64,000 bases of DNA from DATHAP01 sp963762865 (GCA_963762865.1 CAVXNC010000003.1:1-64000), one strand, 5' to 3'. Shown: positions 36,308 to 45,206, numbered from the stretch's first letter. The notes: generated by a model from the sequence alone, not told the origin. Made by a program: numbers and translations.

Positions 36308-37147
36308 CTACCAGCCGGTGGCCGCCGACACTCGCGACCAGGTGACCGACGCGAGAGCTGCCTGACCCGACGTGTTGGGGTGGAAGTAGTCCCAGGTGCT
36401 GACCTGGCTCAGCGAGAACTGGTAGCCGAAGACCGCGTTGCCGTCGAAGACGCAGCCGGCGACCGCGGCGCACTCCTGGGAGAGCACCGTGTTGTAGTCG
36501 ACGACCCGCGCCCGTACCTGGGCGCGGCGGTCGACGTCGGCCTGCTGCGTGGACGTCGGGTTCTTCAGCATCGACTGGCAGATCCCGAACGCCGCCCAGG
36601 CCGTCCGCGCCGACGAGCTCGACTTCCCGACCTGCCACAGCTGGTAGACGTTCGGCACCGACGAGACGAAGACCGTCGACACGCCACCGTTCGCGAGCGT
36701 CTGCAGCCCGGAGCGGATGCTGGCCCGGAAGCTGTCGACGCTGGTCATCGTGCTGACCGACGACGTGCAGGCGTCGTTCGCGCCGATCAGCACTGTCGCG
36801 TACTTCGCCCCCTGGGAGACCGCGGTGCCCGCCTGCACAGGCAGCGCGTTCGCCTTCGCCCCCGTCTTAGCGGCGTTGTACGTCGTCAGCGACCGCACGG
36901 CGGCCAACCGCCGGTAGTGACTGTTGACGGCCGAGTCGCCACCCGTCGACCAGGACCGGCTGGTGCAGTCGAAGAACCAGCCGCAGGCGTTGAAGCCGCG
37001 GGTGATGGAGTCGCCCAGCGACGCCATCCGGGTGGGTCGCTCGACCGCGGCCTGCGCCGGCCCGGCGGGCGCGACGCCCAGACCGAGCAGCACCGCGGCG
37101 ACGGCGACGACTGCGAGCAGCTTGCGGATCAGCGCCTTGCCGAGCAT
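36308..37147 (-). CDS. secreted SGNH/GDSL-family hydrolase
   Basis: A 279-residue exported esterase or lipase-like enzyme. The signal peptide is LLAVVAVAAVLLGLGVAPAG. SGNH blocks are clear: block I MASLGDSITRGFNACGW (nucleophile Ser in GDSI), block III VLIGANDACTSSVSTM (Gly-x-Asn-Asp) and block V STWDYFHPNTSGQAALA (Asp and His). Three or more Cys pairs (CGWFFDC, CAAVAGC) suggest disulfides, consistent with export. The substrate is unknown; relatives include SGNH lipases of Streptomyces. It is divergent from the Fe-S oxidoreductase. Confidence 0.88.
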   Translation of the reverse strand: MLGKALIRKLLAVVAVAAVLLGLGVAPAGPAQAAVERPTRMASLGDSITRGFNACGWFFDCTSRSWSTGGDSAVNSHYRRLAAVRSLTTYNAAKTGAKANALPVQAGTAVSQGAKYATVLIGANDACTSSVSTMTSVDSFRASIRSGLQTLANGGVSTVFVSSVPNVYQLWQVGKSSSSARTAWAAFGICQSMLKNPTSTQQADVDRRAQVRARVVDYNTVLSQECAAVAGCVFDGNAVFGYQFSLSQVSTWDYFHPNTSGQAALASVTWSRVSAATGW

Positions 37148-37254
37148 GAGGCCTCCCGTGGCGGTCCGGTCGAACCTAAGCCGCTCGCAGGCGCGCCGAC
37201 AAGGGCCTGCCCCGACGGGGCAGACCGCGTGACCCCGGGCCGACCGGGCCGTTG

Positions 37255-37267
37255 TTACCGGTGAGTA
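37255..37267. promoter_or_regulatory. candidate operator upstream of Fe-S oxidoreductase
   Basis: TTACCGGTGAGTA is an imperfect dyad (TTAC/GAGTA arms with CGGT core) of the kind recognised by TetR-type regulators in actinobacterial lipid genes. It lies about 57 bases before the TTG start. The regulator is not identified. Confidence 0.35.
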
Positions 37268-37323
37268 GCATCGGGCGGGCCCTACGCTGACCCAGCGTCG
37301 GGGGGACGGATCAGGAGGACTCC

Positions 37324-39438
37324 TTGGTACGGCTCGTGCTCGGCCTGGCCATGACCGTCGCGGCGCTGGCGATCGCCGGCCGGCGGGTGCACTACCTCTA
37401 CCGGCTGATCTCCTCCGGGCAGGCTGCGCCGGGACGGCTCGACGGCATCGGGCAGCGCGCCAAGGACCAGATGCGGGAGGTCTTCGGTCAGCGCAGGCTG
37501 CTGAAGTGGTCGGTGCCCGGGGCAGCGCACTTCATGACGTTCTGGGCCTTCATCGTGCTGGCCGCCACGATCCTCGAGGCCTACGGCGCGCTCTTCGACC
37601 GCGACTTCGCGATCCCGGTCATCGGGCACTGGGCGCTGCTCGGCTTCCTCGAGGACTTCTTCGCCGTCGCCGTGCTGGTGTCGCTCGCGACGTTCAGCAT
37701 CATCCGGCTCCTCCAGTCACCGGCCCGCAAGGAGCGATCGTCACGCTTCTACGGCTCGCACACCGGCGCGGCCTGGCTCGTGCTCTTCATGATCTTCAAT
37801 GTGATCTGGACGCTGCTGCTCTACCGGGGCGCGCAGGTCAACACCGGCGTCTTCCCGTTCGGTGAGGAGGCGTTCGCCTCACAGGCCGTGGCCGACCTGC
37901 TCGAACCCCTGGGCGAGGACACCAACGAGGCACTGGAGACCATCGGGATCCTGCTGCAGATCGCGGTGGTCCTCGGCTTCCTCGTGCTGGTCGTCTACTC
38001 CAAGCACCTGCACATCTTCGTCGCGCCGCTCAACGTGCTGACCAAGCGAGAGCCCAATGCGCTCGGCCCGCTGCTGCCGATGATGGTCGACGGCACGCCG
38101 ATCGACTTCGAGAACGTCGACGAGCTGGACGAGGACACCGCCTTCGGCCGCGGCAAGGTCGAGGACTTCACCTGGAAGGGGATGCTCGACTTCGCGACCT
38201 GCACCGAGTGTGGCCGCTGCCAGTCGCAGTGCCCGGCGTGGAACACCGGCAAGCCGCTCTCGCCCAAGCTGCTGATCATGGACCTGCGGGACCACCTCTT
38301 CGCCAAGGGCGCGGGTGACGCCGGTGAGGCCGACCGGCCGCTGGTCGGCACGGCCGAGATGGGCGGCGTCATCGACCCGGACGTGCTCTGGTCGTGCACG
38401 ACCTGCGGTGCGTGCGTCGAGCAGTGCCCGGTCGACATCGAGCACGTCGACCACATCCTCGACATGCGCCGCTTCCAGGTGCTGGTCGAGTCGTCGTTCC
38501 CGAGCGAGGCCGGGACGATGCTGAAGAACCTGGAGAACAAGGGCAACCCCTGGGGCATGGGCGCCAAGGCCCGCCTGGACTGGACGCAGGGACTGCCGTT
38601 CGACGTGCCGGTCTTCGGTGCGGACGTCGAGGACCTCGGTGAGGTCGACTACCTCTACTGGGTCGGCTGCGCAGGTGCGCTGGAGGACCGGGCCAAGAAG
38701 ACGACCCGCGCCTTCGCCGAGCTGCTGCACATCGCCGGGGTGAGGTTCGCCGTGCTCGGGGAGAACGAGTCGTGCACCGGGGACCCGGCCCGCCGGCTGG
38801 GCAACGAGTTCGTCTTCCAGATGCTCGCGCAGCAGAACGTCGAGGTGCTCAACGAGGCCGGTGCGCAACGGACCGTCATCGTCGCCACCTGTCCGCACTG
38901 CTTCAACTCGCTCTCCCGCGAGTACCCCCAGCTCGGCGGCGACTACGAGGTGGTGCACCACACCCAGCTGCTCAACCACCTGGTCGAGGAGGGCCGGCTG
39001 ACTCCCGTCACCCCGATCGACCAGCTGGTGACCTACCACGACCCCTGCTACCTCGGCCGGCACAACCAGGTCTACACGCCGCCGCGCGAGATCCTCGCCA
39101 ACGTCCCGGGCCTGCGCACCGAGGAGATGCACCGGTGCAAGGAGCGCGGCTTCTGCTGCGGCGCCGGCGGCGCGCGGATGTGGATGGAGGAGAAGATCGG
39201 CAAGCGGGTCAACGTGGAGCGCGTCGACGAGGCGCTGGCGCTGGACCCCGACGTGGTGTCGACCGCATGCCCGTTCTGCCTCGTCATGCTCGGGGACGCC
39301 GTGACGGCGAAGAAGCAGGACGGCTCGGCCCGCGAGGACGTGCAGGTGCTCGACGTCTCGCAGCTGCTGCTGCAGTCGGTGCACCGCAACATCACGGTCG
39401 TGCCCGTCGGGGCCGGCGAGGACACCGTCACCACCTGA
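37324..39438 (+). CDS. membrane Fe-S oxidoreductase, EtfD/HdrD-like
   Basis: A 704-residue membrane-bound heterodisulfide-reductase-like protein. The N-terminal about 240 residues hold five or six hydrophobic segments in a NarI-like arrangement (HFMTFWAFIVLAATILEAYG). Two 4Fe-4S clusters follow, CTECGRCQSQCPAWNTGKPL (from about 293) and CTTCGACVEQCPVDIEHVDH (from about 357). Two CCG domains come next, the second ending RGFCCGAGGARMWMEEKIGK near 610. The layout matches Mycobacterium tuberculosis Rv0338c (EtfD), which passes electrons from electron-transfer flavoprotein to menaquinone during beta-oxidation. That role is the best hypothesis. The TTG start is fixed by AGGAGG six bases upstream. 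Confidence 0.85.
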   Translation: MVRLVLGLAMTVAALAIAGRRVHYLYRLISSGQAAPGRLDGIGQRAKDQMREVFGQRRLLKWSVPGAAHFMTFWAFIVLAATILEAYGALFDRDFAIPVIGHWALLGFLEDFFAVAVLVSLATFSIIRLLQSPARKERSSRFYGSHTGAAWLVLFMIFNVIWTLLLYRGAQVNTGVFPFGEEAFASQAVADLLEPLGEDTNEALETIGILLQIAVVLGFLVLVVYSKHLHIFVAPLNVLTKREPNALGPLLPMMVDGTPIDFENVDELDEDTAFGRGKVEDFTWKGMLDFATCTECGRCQSQCPAWNTGKPLSPKLLIMDLRDHLFAKGAGDAGEADRPLVGTAEMGGVIDPDVLWSCTTCGACVEQCPVDIEHVDHILDMRRFQVLVESSFPSEAGTMLKNLENKGNPWGMGAKARLDWTQGLPFDVPVFGADVEDLGEVDYLYWVGCAGALEDRAKKTTRAFAELLHIAGVRFAVLGENESCTGDPARRLGNEFVFQMLAQQNVEVLNEAGAQRTVIVATCPHCFNSLSREYPQLGGDYEVVHHTQLLNHLVEEGRLTPVTPIDQLVTYHDPCYLGRHNQVYTPPREILANVPGLRTEEMHRCKERGFCCGAGGARMWMEEKIGKRVNVERVDEALALDPDVVSTACPFCLVMLGDAVTAKKQDGSAREDVQVLDVSQLLLQSVHRNITVVPVGAGEDTVTT

Positions 39439-39444
39439 CGGTCG

Positions 39445-39470
39445 GCAAGGGGGTGCTAGCACCCCCTTGC
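39445..39470 (+). terminator. perfect 26-bp palindromic terminator
   Basis: The 26 bases are an exact palindrome (GCAAGGGGGTGCT and its complement), forming a stem with almost no loop right after the oxidoreductase stop. There is no T-run. It separates that gene from the ABC exporter operon. Confidence 0.75.
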
Positions 39471-39571
39471 GCTCTCCGGTCAGCACCGTGGCCGCGTACG
39501 ACTGCTGGCGGGACCGTGGAGGTCGTCGCCTGGGGAACCCCGGCGATCGATCTCGACAGGAGTCCCCCACC

Positions 39572-40345
39572 ATGACCACCACCGCTCTCCCCGAGCCCCG
39601 CTCGACAGCGAGTGGCCGGATGCACCCGGCCGTCCGCACCGTCGACGTCGTCAAGACGTACGGTGCCGGCGACTCGGCCGTGCACGCCCTGCAGTCCGTG
39701 TCGGTCGACTTCGCCGCCGGCGAGTTCACCGCCGTGATGGGCCCGTCGGGCTCCGGAAAGTCGACCCTGATGCACGTCGCGGCCGGCCTCGACACCGTGA
39801 CCGCGGGCCAGGTGCTGATCGGCGACACCGAGGTGACCGGGCTGAACGACAAGGCGCTGACCCGCCTGCGTCGCGACCGCATCGGCTTCGTCTTCCAGCA
39901 GTTCAACCTGGTCCCGACCTTGAGCGCCGCCGAGAACATCGAGCTGCCGATGCGCCTCGCCGGCCGCCGCCCCGACCAGGAGTGGCTGGACCGCATCATC
40001 GACGTCGTTGGCCTGCGCGACCGGCTCTCCCACCGGCCGGCCGAGCTCTCCGGCGGGCAGCAGCAGCGGGTCGCCGTCGCGCGCGCCCTCGCCGGGCGCC
40101 CCGAGGTGGTCTTCGCCGACGAGCCGACCGGCAACCTCGACTCCCGCTCCGGCGCCGAGGTGCTGTCCTTCCTGCGCCGCTCGGTCGACGAGACCAAGCA
40201 GACCATCGTGATGGTCACGCACGACCCCGTCGCCGCGGGTCACGCCGACCGCGTGGTCTTCCTCGCCGACGGCCGGGTCGTCGGCGACATGACCGCCCCG
40301 ACCGCCGAGCGGGTCCTCGACCGTATGAAGAACCTGGAGGGCTGA
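39572..40345 (+). CDS. ABC transporter ATP-binding protein (MacB/LolD type)
   Basis: A 257-residue ATPase partner of the following FtsX-type permease. It has Walker A GPSGSGKSTLMHVAAGLD, Q-loop FVFQQFNLVPTLSAAENIEL, signature ELSGGQQQRVAVARALAGRP, Walker B EVVFADEPTGNLDSRSG and the H-loop TIVMVTHDPVAAGHADRVVF. Members of this family power mechanotransmission or lipoprotein, peptide or antibiotic export rather than nutrient uptake. The ATG has AGGAG nine bases upstream, and the permease begins 3 bp after the stop. Confidence 0.94.
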   Translation: MTTTALPEPRSTASGRMHPAVRTVDVVKTYGAGDSAVHALQSVSVDFAAGEFTAVMGPSGSGKSTLMHVAAGLDTVTAGQVLIGDTEVTGLNDKALTRLRRDRIGFVFQQFNLVPTLSAAENIELPMRLAGRRPDQEWLDRIIDVVGLRDRLSHRPAELSGGQQQRVAVARALAGRPEVVFADEPTGNLDSRSGAEVLSFLRRSVDETKQTIVMVTHDPVAAGHADRVVFLADGRVVGDMTAPTAERVLDRMKNLEG

Positions 40346-40348
40346 CCG

Positions 40349-42898
40349 GTGCTCGCGCTCACCCTGCGTGGCCTCGCCACGCACAAGCGACGGCTGGTCT
40401 CCACCGTCATCGCCATCCTGCTCGGCGTGGCCTTCATGGCCGGCTCGATGGTCTTCACCGACACGATGCGGGCGACGCTCTCCGGGGTCTACACCGACGC
40501 CGAGCAGGGCACCGACGCGTTGGTCCGCGGGCCGTCCACCATCGAGAGCTTCGCAGGCACGCTGCACGAGCCGGTGCCCGAGTCCGTGGCGGACGAGGTC
40601 GCCGCGGTGCCAGGCGTCGCGCGCGTCGCGCCGCGGGTCGAGGGCTACGCGCAGGTGGTCGACGCCGACGGCAAGACCCTCGACGACATCAGCATGGGCG
40701 CCGCGCCGGCCGGCATGGCCTGGACCGACGCCGCCGAGCTGAACCCCTTCGAGCTGACCACCGGCCGCGGCCCGCGCGCTGACGACGAGGTCGTCGTGGA
40801 CAAGAGCCTCGCCGACGAGGCCGCCCTGGCACCAGGCGCCTCCACCACCGTGCTGACCGCCGCCGGCCCGACCGACGTGACGGTCGTGGGCGTCGCCCGG
40901 TTCGGCTCCGCGGACAACCGCGCCGGCAACCGCACAGTGCTCTTCACGCTCGATACCGCGCAGCGGCTCCTCGGTCGCGACGGCCAGGTCGACAGCATCG
41001 CCGTGCAGGCAGCCTCCGGCGTCAGCCAGGCCGAGGTCGCCTCGGCGATCCGCGCCCGGCTCGGCACAGGTGCCGACGGCCTCGACGTCGTCACCGGCAC
41101 CGCGCTCGACGCGGAGAACGCCAACCGCAACAACGAGGACGCCGACTTCTTCGCGATCTTCATGCAGGTCTTCGCCGGCGTGGCCCTGCTCGTCGGTGCC
41201 TTCATCATCAACAACACCTTCGTGATCCTGGTCGCCCAGCGCACCCGCGAGCTCGCGCTGCTGCGGGCCATCGGCGCGAGCGCCAAGCAGGTGCGGCGCA
41301 GCGTCGCCCTCGAGGCGTTGGTCATCGGCGGGCTGGCGTCGGCGCTCGGCCTGCTGGCTGGTGTCGGGGTCGCCCAGGGCATCCAGGCGCTGTGGCGCAG
41401 CGCAGGCGTCACCCTGCCGGAGGGCCCGCTGGTCGTGAAGGCATCGTCGCTCGGCATCGCCTTCGCCCTTGGTGTCGGCGTAACACTGCTGTCGGCGCTG
41501 CTGCCCGCGCGACGCGCGGCGAAGGTCGCGCCCGTGGCTGTCATGCGGTCGGTCGCGGTGGAGCGGACCCGGCCGTCGAAGGTGCGCGTCGGCATCGGCG
41601 TCCTGCTCGCGGCCGTCAGTGCCGTCGCACTCGTCGCGGGCTTCGTCGGCGGCGAGCTGCCGCTGGTGCTCGTCGGGACGCTCGCCGGTTTCGTCGGCAC
41701 CACCGTCCTCAGCCCGGTGCTCGCCCGGCCGGTCGTGCGGGTCATCTCCGCACCGCTGCCCCGGCTCGCCGGGATGCGCGGCCGGCTGGCCAGGGAGAAC
41801 GCACTGCGCAACCCGCGGCGCACCGCGGCCACCGCGTCGGCGCTGATGATCGGGGTCGCCCTGGTCGGCGGCATCACGGTCTTCGCGGCGTCGGGCAAGT
41901 GGTCGGTCAGCCACTCCTTCGACAAGGAGTTCCGCGGCGACCTGGTCGCCGACACGGGTGCCTGGATCTACGGCGGAGCCAGCCCGCGGATGGCCGCGGA
42001 CCTCGGTGCGCTGCCGGAGGTCGCGGCCGCCGTGCCGACCCAGATGACCGAGGCCAAGGTGGGTGACTCGGTGACCCAGCTCGGGGGCTGGCCGGCGGCC
42101 ACGGTCGACCGGGCCTTCGACATCGGCGTCTCGTCCGGCTCGCTCGCCGGGCTCGGCGCCGACGGCATGGCGCTCGGCTCACGCTGGGCCGAGGGCCACG
42201 ACCTCGCCATCGGCGACGAGCTGCCCGTCGTCTTCCCGGGCGGCGCGAAGCAGACCTTCACGGTCCGCGCGCTCTTCGACCACCCCGACTGGACCGGCCC
42301 GGTCTGGGTCGACCGGGCGGCCTTCGCTGCCGCCCAGCCCGACCAGCTGGACACCCGCGTCTACGTCACCGGGGCCGACGGGGTGGGCGCCCCCGACCTG
42401 AGATCCGCCGTCGAGGCGGTCACCGCGGCGTACGCCTCGGTGGAGGTGCAGGACCGTGAAGAGGTCAGGCAGTCGGTGGTCGACGACTTCAACTCGATGC
42501 TCGGTGTGGTCTACGCGCTGCTCGCCCTGGCGATCGTCATCGCATTGGTCGGCATCGGCAACACCATCGCGCTGTCGGTCGTGGAGCGGACCCGCGAGCT
42601 CGGGCTGCTGCGAGCCGTCGGGATGTCCCGGGCGCACCTGCGGGGCATGGTCCGCTGGGAGGCCGCGCTGATCGCGGTCTACGGCACGGTTCTCGGGCTG
42701 CTGATCGGGCTGGGCATCGGGCGGGCCCTGGTCTACGCGATCAAGGCGTCGGGGATCGAGACCGCCGAGACCGTCGTGCCGGTCGGCCAGCTGGCGGCGA
42801 TCGTGGCGCTGGCGGGCGCCAGCGGGGTGGTCGCGGCGCTGCTGCCGGCCCGCCGGGCGGCCAGGCTCGACGTGCTGGACGCGGTCTCGAGCACCTGA
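40349..42898 (+). CDS. ABC transporter permease, FtsX/MacB-like (two FtsX domains)
   Basis: An 849-residue permease with two FtsX domains, each preceded by a large extracytoplasmic MacB-PCD-like domain. The N-terminal anchor is STVIAILLGVAFMAGSMVFT. The first FtsX region contains IFMQVFAGVALLVGAFIINN and LALLRAIGASAKQVRRSVAL, the second MLGVVYALLALAIVIALVGI and LGLLRAVGMSRAHLRGMVRW. LR-x-(I/V)G repeats of this kind contact the ATPase. The substrate is unknown and there is no sensor kinase beside it. Confidence 0.93.
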   Translation: MLALTLRGLATHKRRLVSTVIAILLGVAFMAGSMVFTDTMRATLSGVYTDAEQGTDALVRGPSTIESFAGTLHEPVPESVADEVAAVPGVARVAPRVEGYAQVVDADGKTLDDISMGAAPAGMAWTDAAELNPFELTTGRGPRADDEVVVDKSLADEAALAPGASTTVLTAAGPTDVTVVGVARFGSADNRAGNRTVLFTLDTAQRLLGRDGQVDSIAVQAASGVSQAEVASAIRARLGTGADGLDVVTGTALDAENANRNNEDADFFAIFMQVFAGVALLVGAFIINNTFVILVAQRTRELALLRAIGASAKQVRRSVALEALVIGGLASALGLLAGVGVAQGIQALWRSAGVTLPEGPLVVKASSLGIAFALGVGVTLLSALLPARRAAKVAPVAVMRSVAVERTRPSKVRVGIGVLLAAVSAVALVAGFVGGELPLVLVGTLAGFVGTTVLSPVLARPVVRVISAPLPRLAGMRGRLARENALRNPRRTAATASALMIGVALVGGITVFAASGKWSVSHSFDKEFRGDLVADTGAWIYGGASPRMAADLGALPEVAAAVPTQMTEAKVGDSVTQLGGWPAATVDRAFDIGVSSGSLAGLGADGMALGSRWAEGHDLAIGDELPVVFPGGAKQTFTVRALFDHPDWTGPVWVDRAAFAAAQPDQLDTRVYVTGADGVGAPDLRSAVEAVTAAYASVEVQDREEVRQSVVDDFNSMLGVVYALLALAIVIALVGIGNTIALSVVERTRELGLLRAVGMSRAHLRGMVRWEAALIAVYGTVLGLLIGLGIGRALVYAIKASGIETAETVVPVGQLAAIVALAGASGVVAALLPARRAARLDVLDAVSST

Positions 42899-42924
42899 GG
42901 TCGGGGTTCGCCCTCGCGAGTCGC

Positions 42925-43500
42925 TCAGGTCGCGGTGCGGTGGAAGTTCTGGAACGACCTCGAGGGCGTGGGGCCGCGCTGTCCCTGGTAGCGCGAGCCC
43001 TGCGCCCCCGAGCCGTACGGCGCCTCGGCCGGACTGGTGAGCCGGAAGAAGCAGAGCTGGCCGATCTTCATGCCCGGCCACAGCTTGATCGGCAGGGTGG
43101 CCACGTTGGACAGCTCGAGCGTCACGTGGCCGGAGAAGCCGGCGTCGATGAAGCCGGCGGTGGAGTGAGTGAGGAGCCCGAGCCTCCCCAAACTACTTTT
43201 GCCTTCTAAGCGAGCTGACACGTCGTCGGGCAGGGACACGACCTCGTAGGTGGAGCCCAGGACGAACTCGCCCGGGTGCAGGATGAACGGCTCGTCGCCG
43301 TCCGGCTCCACCAGCCGGGTCAGCTCGGCCTGCTCGACAGACGGGTCGATGTGCGGGTAGCGATGGTTCTCGAAGACCCGGAAGTAGCGGTCGATCCGCA
43401 CGTCGACGCTGGACGGCTGCACCATCTCCGCGTCGTACGGCTCGATCATGACCCGGCCGGCAGTGATCGCGGCGCGGATGTCCCTGTCCGAGAGCAGCAC
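42925..43500 (-). CDS. dcd: dCTP deaminase (dUMP-forming type likely)
   Basis: Deaminates dCTP in dTTP precursor synthesis. The 191-residue trimeric enzyme has VMIEPYDAEMVQPSSVDVRI, then RLEGKSSLGRLGLLTHSTAG with the conserved Arg and Ser residues and the catalytic Glu region IDAGFSGHVTLELSN. The C-terminal lid is SRYQGQRGPTPSRSFQN, as in the bifunctional dUMP-forming enzymes of actinobacteria. The GTG at 43500 lies six bases after TAGGGT, a leaderless arrangement. The codons for the RLEGKSSLGR motif are strikingly AT-rich, including a TTA. Confidence 0.94.
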   Translation of the reverse strand: MLLSDRDIRAAITAGRVMIEPYDAEMVQPSSVDVRIDRYFRVFENHRYPHIDPSVEQAELTRLVEPDGDEPFILHPGEFVLGSTYEVVSLPDDVSARLEGKSSLGRLGLLTHSTAGFIDAGFSGHVTLELSNVATLPIKLWPGMKIGQLCFFRLTSPAEAPYGSGAQGSRYQGQRGPTPSRSFQNFHRTAT

Positions 43501-43506
43501 GGGGCG

Positions 43507-43512
43507 ACCCTA
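43507..43512 (-). promoter_or_regulatory. leaderless -10 box of dcd
   Basis: On the minus strand TAGGGT ends six bases before the dcd GTG, so the transcript should begin at or next to the start codon. Confidence 0.55.
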
Positions 43513-43588
43513 TCGACGCGGGTGGACACAATCAGGCGGACACGGCAAGGCGCTACGATGCTGCCGGTCGGGGCGCTCGCCGCCCTGC

Positions 43589-43662
43589 GCGGGTGTAGTT
43601 CAATGGCAGAACATCAGCTTCCCAAGCTGACAGTGCGAGTTCGATTCTCGTCACCCGCTCCA
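43589..43662 (+). tRNA. tRNA-Gly (anticodon CCC)
   Basis: A full cloverleaf with acceptor GCGGGTG pairing with CACCCGC, a D-arm around TAGTTCAATGGCAGAAC, anticodon stem TCAGC/GCTGA with loop TTCCCAA (anticodon CCC, reads GGG) and T-arm GCGAGTTCGATTCTCGT. CCA is encoded. A TACGAT element at 43554-43559 may be its -10 box. It lies beside dcd, an order also known in mycobacteria. Confidence 0.95.
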
Positions 43663-43823
43663 GCTATTTGCCCAGGTCAGAGCCCCTCGCGCGATGCATT
43701 CCGCCTCGCCGCCTTCCAGGGGCACCAGCAGGCGTGCCAGCCGCCGTCTCCGCGGCGGTCCTCCCCCCAGGCAGTGCGGGCGGCCACCTGACCGTCCGCT
43801 CCGCGGGTTCCTAGCGTCGAAGC

Positions 43824-45137
43824 ATGACGACCACAGCTAGTGCGCCCACTCGACCGACGACCGTTGCGGCACCCGCCTCGACGACGTGGCGACTGCGCGA
43901 CGAGCGCTCACTGTTCCTGCTCGCCTCGGCTCTCGTCGCAGTGCACGTGGCTGACGACAACTTCCTGCAGCCTCCTGCGGGCACATCTGCGGCCGACCAC
44001 CTGGCCGGCGGGCTGGTACCGATCGCGCTGCTTGGCGCGGCCGCCTGGGGCTACGGGCGGGTGCGTGCCGGCTGGCGCGGCCTGCTGGCGCTGGTCGTGG
44101 GCGTCTTCGGCGTGGGCATCGGCGCCCTCGAGGCCGGCTACTACACGATCGCTGTCGGCCCGTCCGGGGACGACTTCACCGGCCTGCTGGCGATCCCCGC
44201 CGGCCTGCTGCTGGTTGGACTCGGTGCCGTGGCCCTGTTCCGGTCGCGACGCCGCGACGGCACCATGCTCCGGCGGGTCATCCGCCGCACTCTGCTCGTC
44301 GTCGCCGGAGCCCTGGCCGCCTTCTTCGTCGCACAGTCGGTGCTGTTCGCCTACGCCATCACGCACGTCGCGCGTGCCGATGTGCCTGTGAACAAGCTGG
44401 GCGTCGCGCACGAGGACGTCAGCTTCACGACCTCCGATGGGCTGCGGCTGCACGGCTGGTACATCCCGTCACGCAACGGCGCGGCCATCGTCGACTTCCC
44501 CGGACGCCTCGGCACCCAGGCCCATGCCCGGATGCTGGCCCAGAACGGGTACGGCGTGCTGCTGTTCGACCGTCGCGGCGAGGGCCGCAGCGAAGGCGCC
44601 GGGAACATGCTCGGCTGGGGAGGCGACAAGGACATCATTGCCGCCGTCGACTGGCTGAAGAAGCGACCGGACGTCGACCCGCGACGGATCGGCGGCATCG
44701 GCTTCTCGGTGGGTGGCGAGCTGATGCTCGAGGCAGCCGCGAAGGACCCAGACCTCGCCGCAGTCGTTTCCGACGGCGCCGGCGCACGGCAGCTGCATGA
44801 GGACAAGAAGGCTTTCAGCGGCCGCGATTTCTGGACCATGAGCCCAGCCTTCGCCGTCATGACCGGGGCGGTCACTGTCTTCTCCGACACGGCACCGCCG
44901 GCCACCCTCACCGATCTCGTCCCGCGAATCGCGCCGCGCCCGCTGCTGTTCATCTGGGCCCCCGATGGCGGCAACGCGACCGAGGTCCTGACACCGGAGT
45001 ACCACCGCGTCGCGGGACCGAACGCATCACTGTGGGCCATCCCGCACGCCAAGCACATCAAGGGGATCGAGGCGCAGCCACGTGCCTACGAGCGCCGCGT
45101 CGTCGCGTTCTTCGACGATGCGCTGCTCGGTCGCTGA
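43824..45137 (+). CDS. membrane-anchored alpha/beta-hydrolase
   Basis: A 437-residue protein with an N-terminal half of five membrane helices (for example LLALVVGVFGVGIGALEAGY and RTLLVVAGALAAFFVAQSVL). A C-terminal alpha/beta-hydrolase domain follows, from about residue 205. The nucleophile motif is RIGGIGFSVGGELMLEAAAK (Ser in GFSVGG). The strand before it reads YGVLLFDRRGEGRSEGAGN. The acid is probably in PLLFIWAPDGGNATEVL and the His in HAKHIKGIE. The substrate is unknown. A TAGCGT box six bases before the ATG at 43824 indicates a leaderless mRNA. Confidence 0.85.
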   Translation: MTTTASAPTRPTTVAAPASTTWRLRDERSLFLLASALVAVHVADDNFLQPPAGTSAADHLAGGLVPIALLGAAAWGYGRVRAGWRGLLALVVGVFGVGIGALEAGYYTIAVGPSGDDFTGLLAIPAGLLLVGLGAVALFRSRRRDGTMLRRVIRRTLLVVAGALAAFFVAQSVLFAYAITHVARADVPVNKLGVAHEDVSFTTSDGLRLHGWYIPSRNGAAIVDFPGRLGTQAHARMLAQNGYGVLLFDRRGEGRSEGAGNMLGWGGDKDIIAAVDWLKKRPDVDPRRIGGIGFSVGGELMLEAAAKDPDLAAVVSDGAGARQLHEDKKAFSGRDFWTMSPAFAVMTGAVTVFSDTAPPATLTDLVPRIAPRPLLFIWAPDGGNATEVLTPEYHRVAGPNASLWAIPHAKHIKGIEAQPRAYERRVVAFFDDALLGR

Positions 45138-45148
45138 GGCCTACAGCT

Positions 45149-45190
45149 GCGGGTGACACAGTGGTAGAGCGCCGCGGCCTAACCGCGTCT
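45149..45190 (+). pseudogene. 5' half of a degenerate tRNA-Gly
   Basis: GCGGGTG, then CAGTGGTAGAGCGCCGCG and CGCG reproduce the acceptor strand, D-arm and anticodon stem of an actinobacterial tRNA-Gly(GCC). The D-stem has lost bases, the anticodon loop is GCCTAAC-like, and there is no T-arm or 3' acceptor strand. It cannot be a working tRNA. Confidence 0.45.
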
Positions 45191-45206
45191 TGCTGTTCTG
45201 GGTCGT

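Noticed and set aside
37879..40218. 779-codon minus-strand frame opposite the Fe-S oxidoreductase and ABC ATPase
   Set aside because: Both plus-strand genes have intact cofactor or Walker motifs; the antisense product is featureless.
43186..43210. The AT-rich patch in dcd as a promoter for a plus-strand gene
   Set aside because: It lacks -35/-10 spacing and no plus-strand frame follows; the codon-island explanation fits better.
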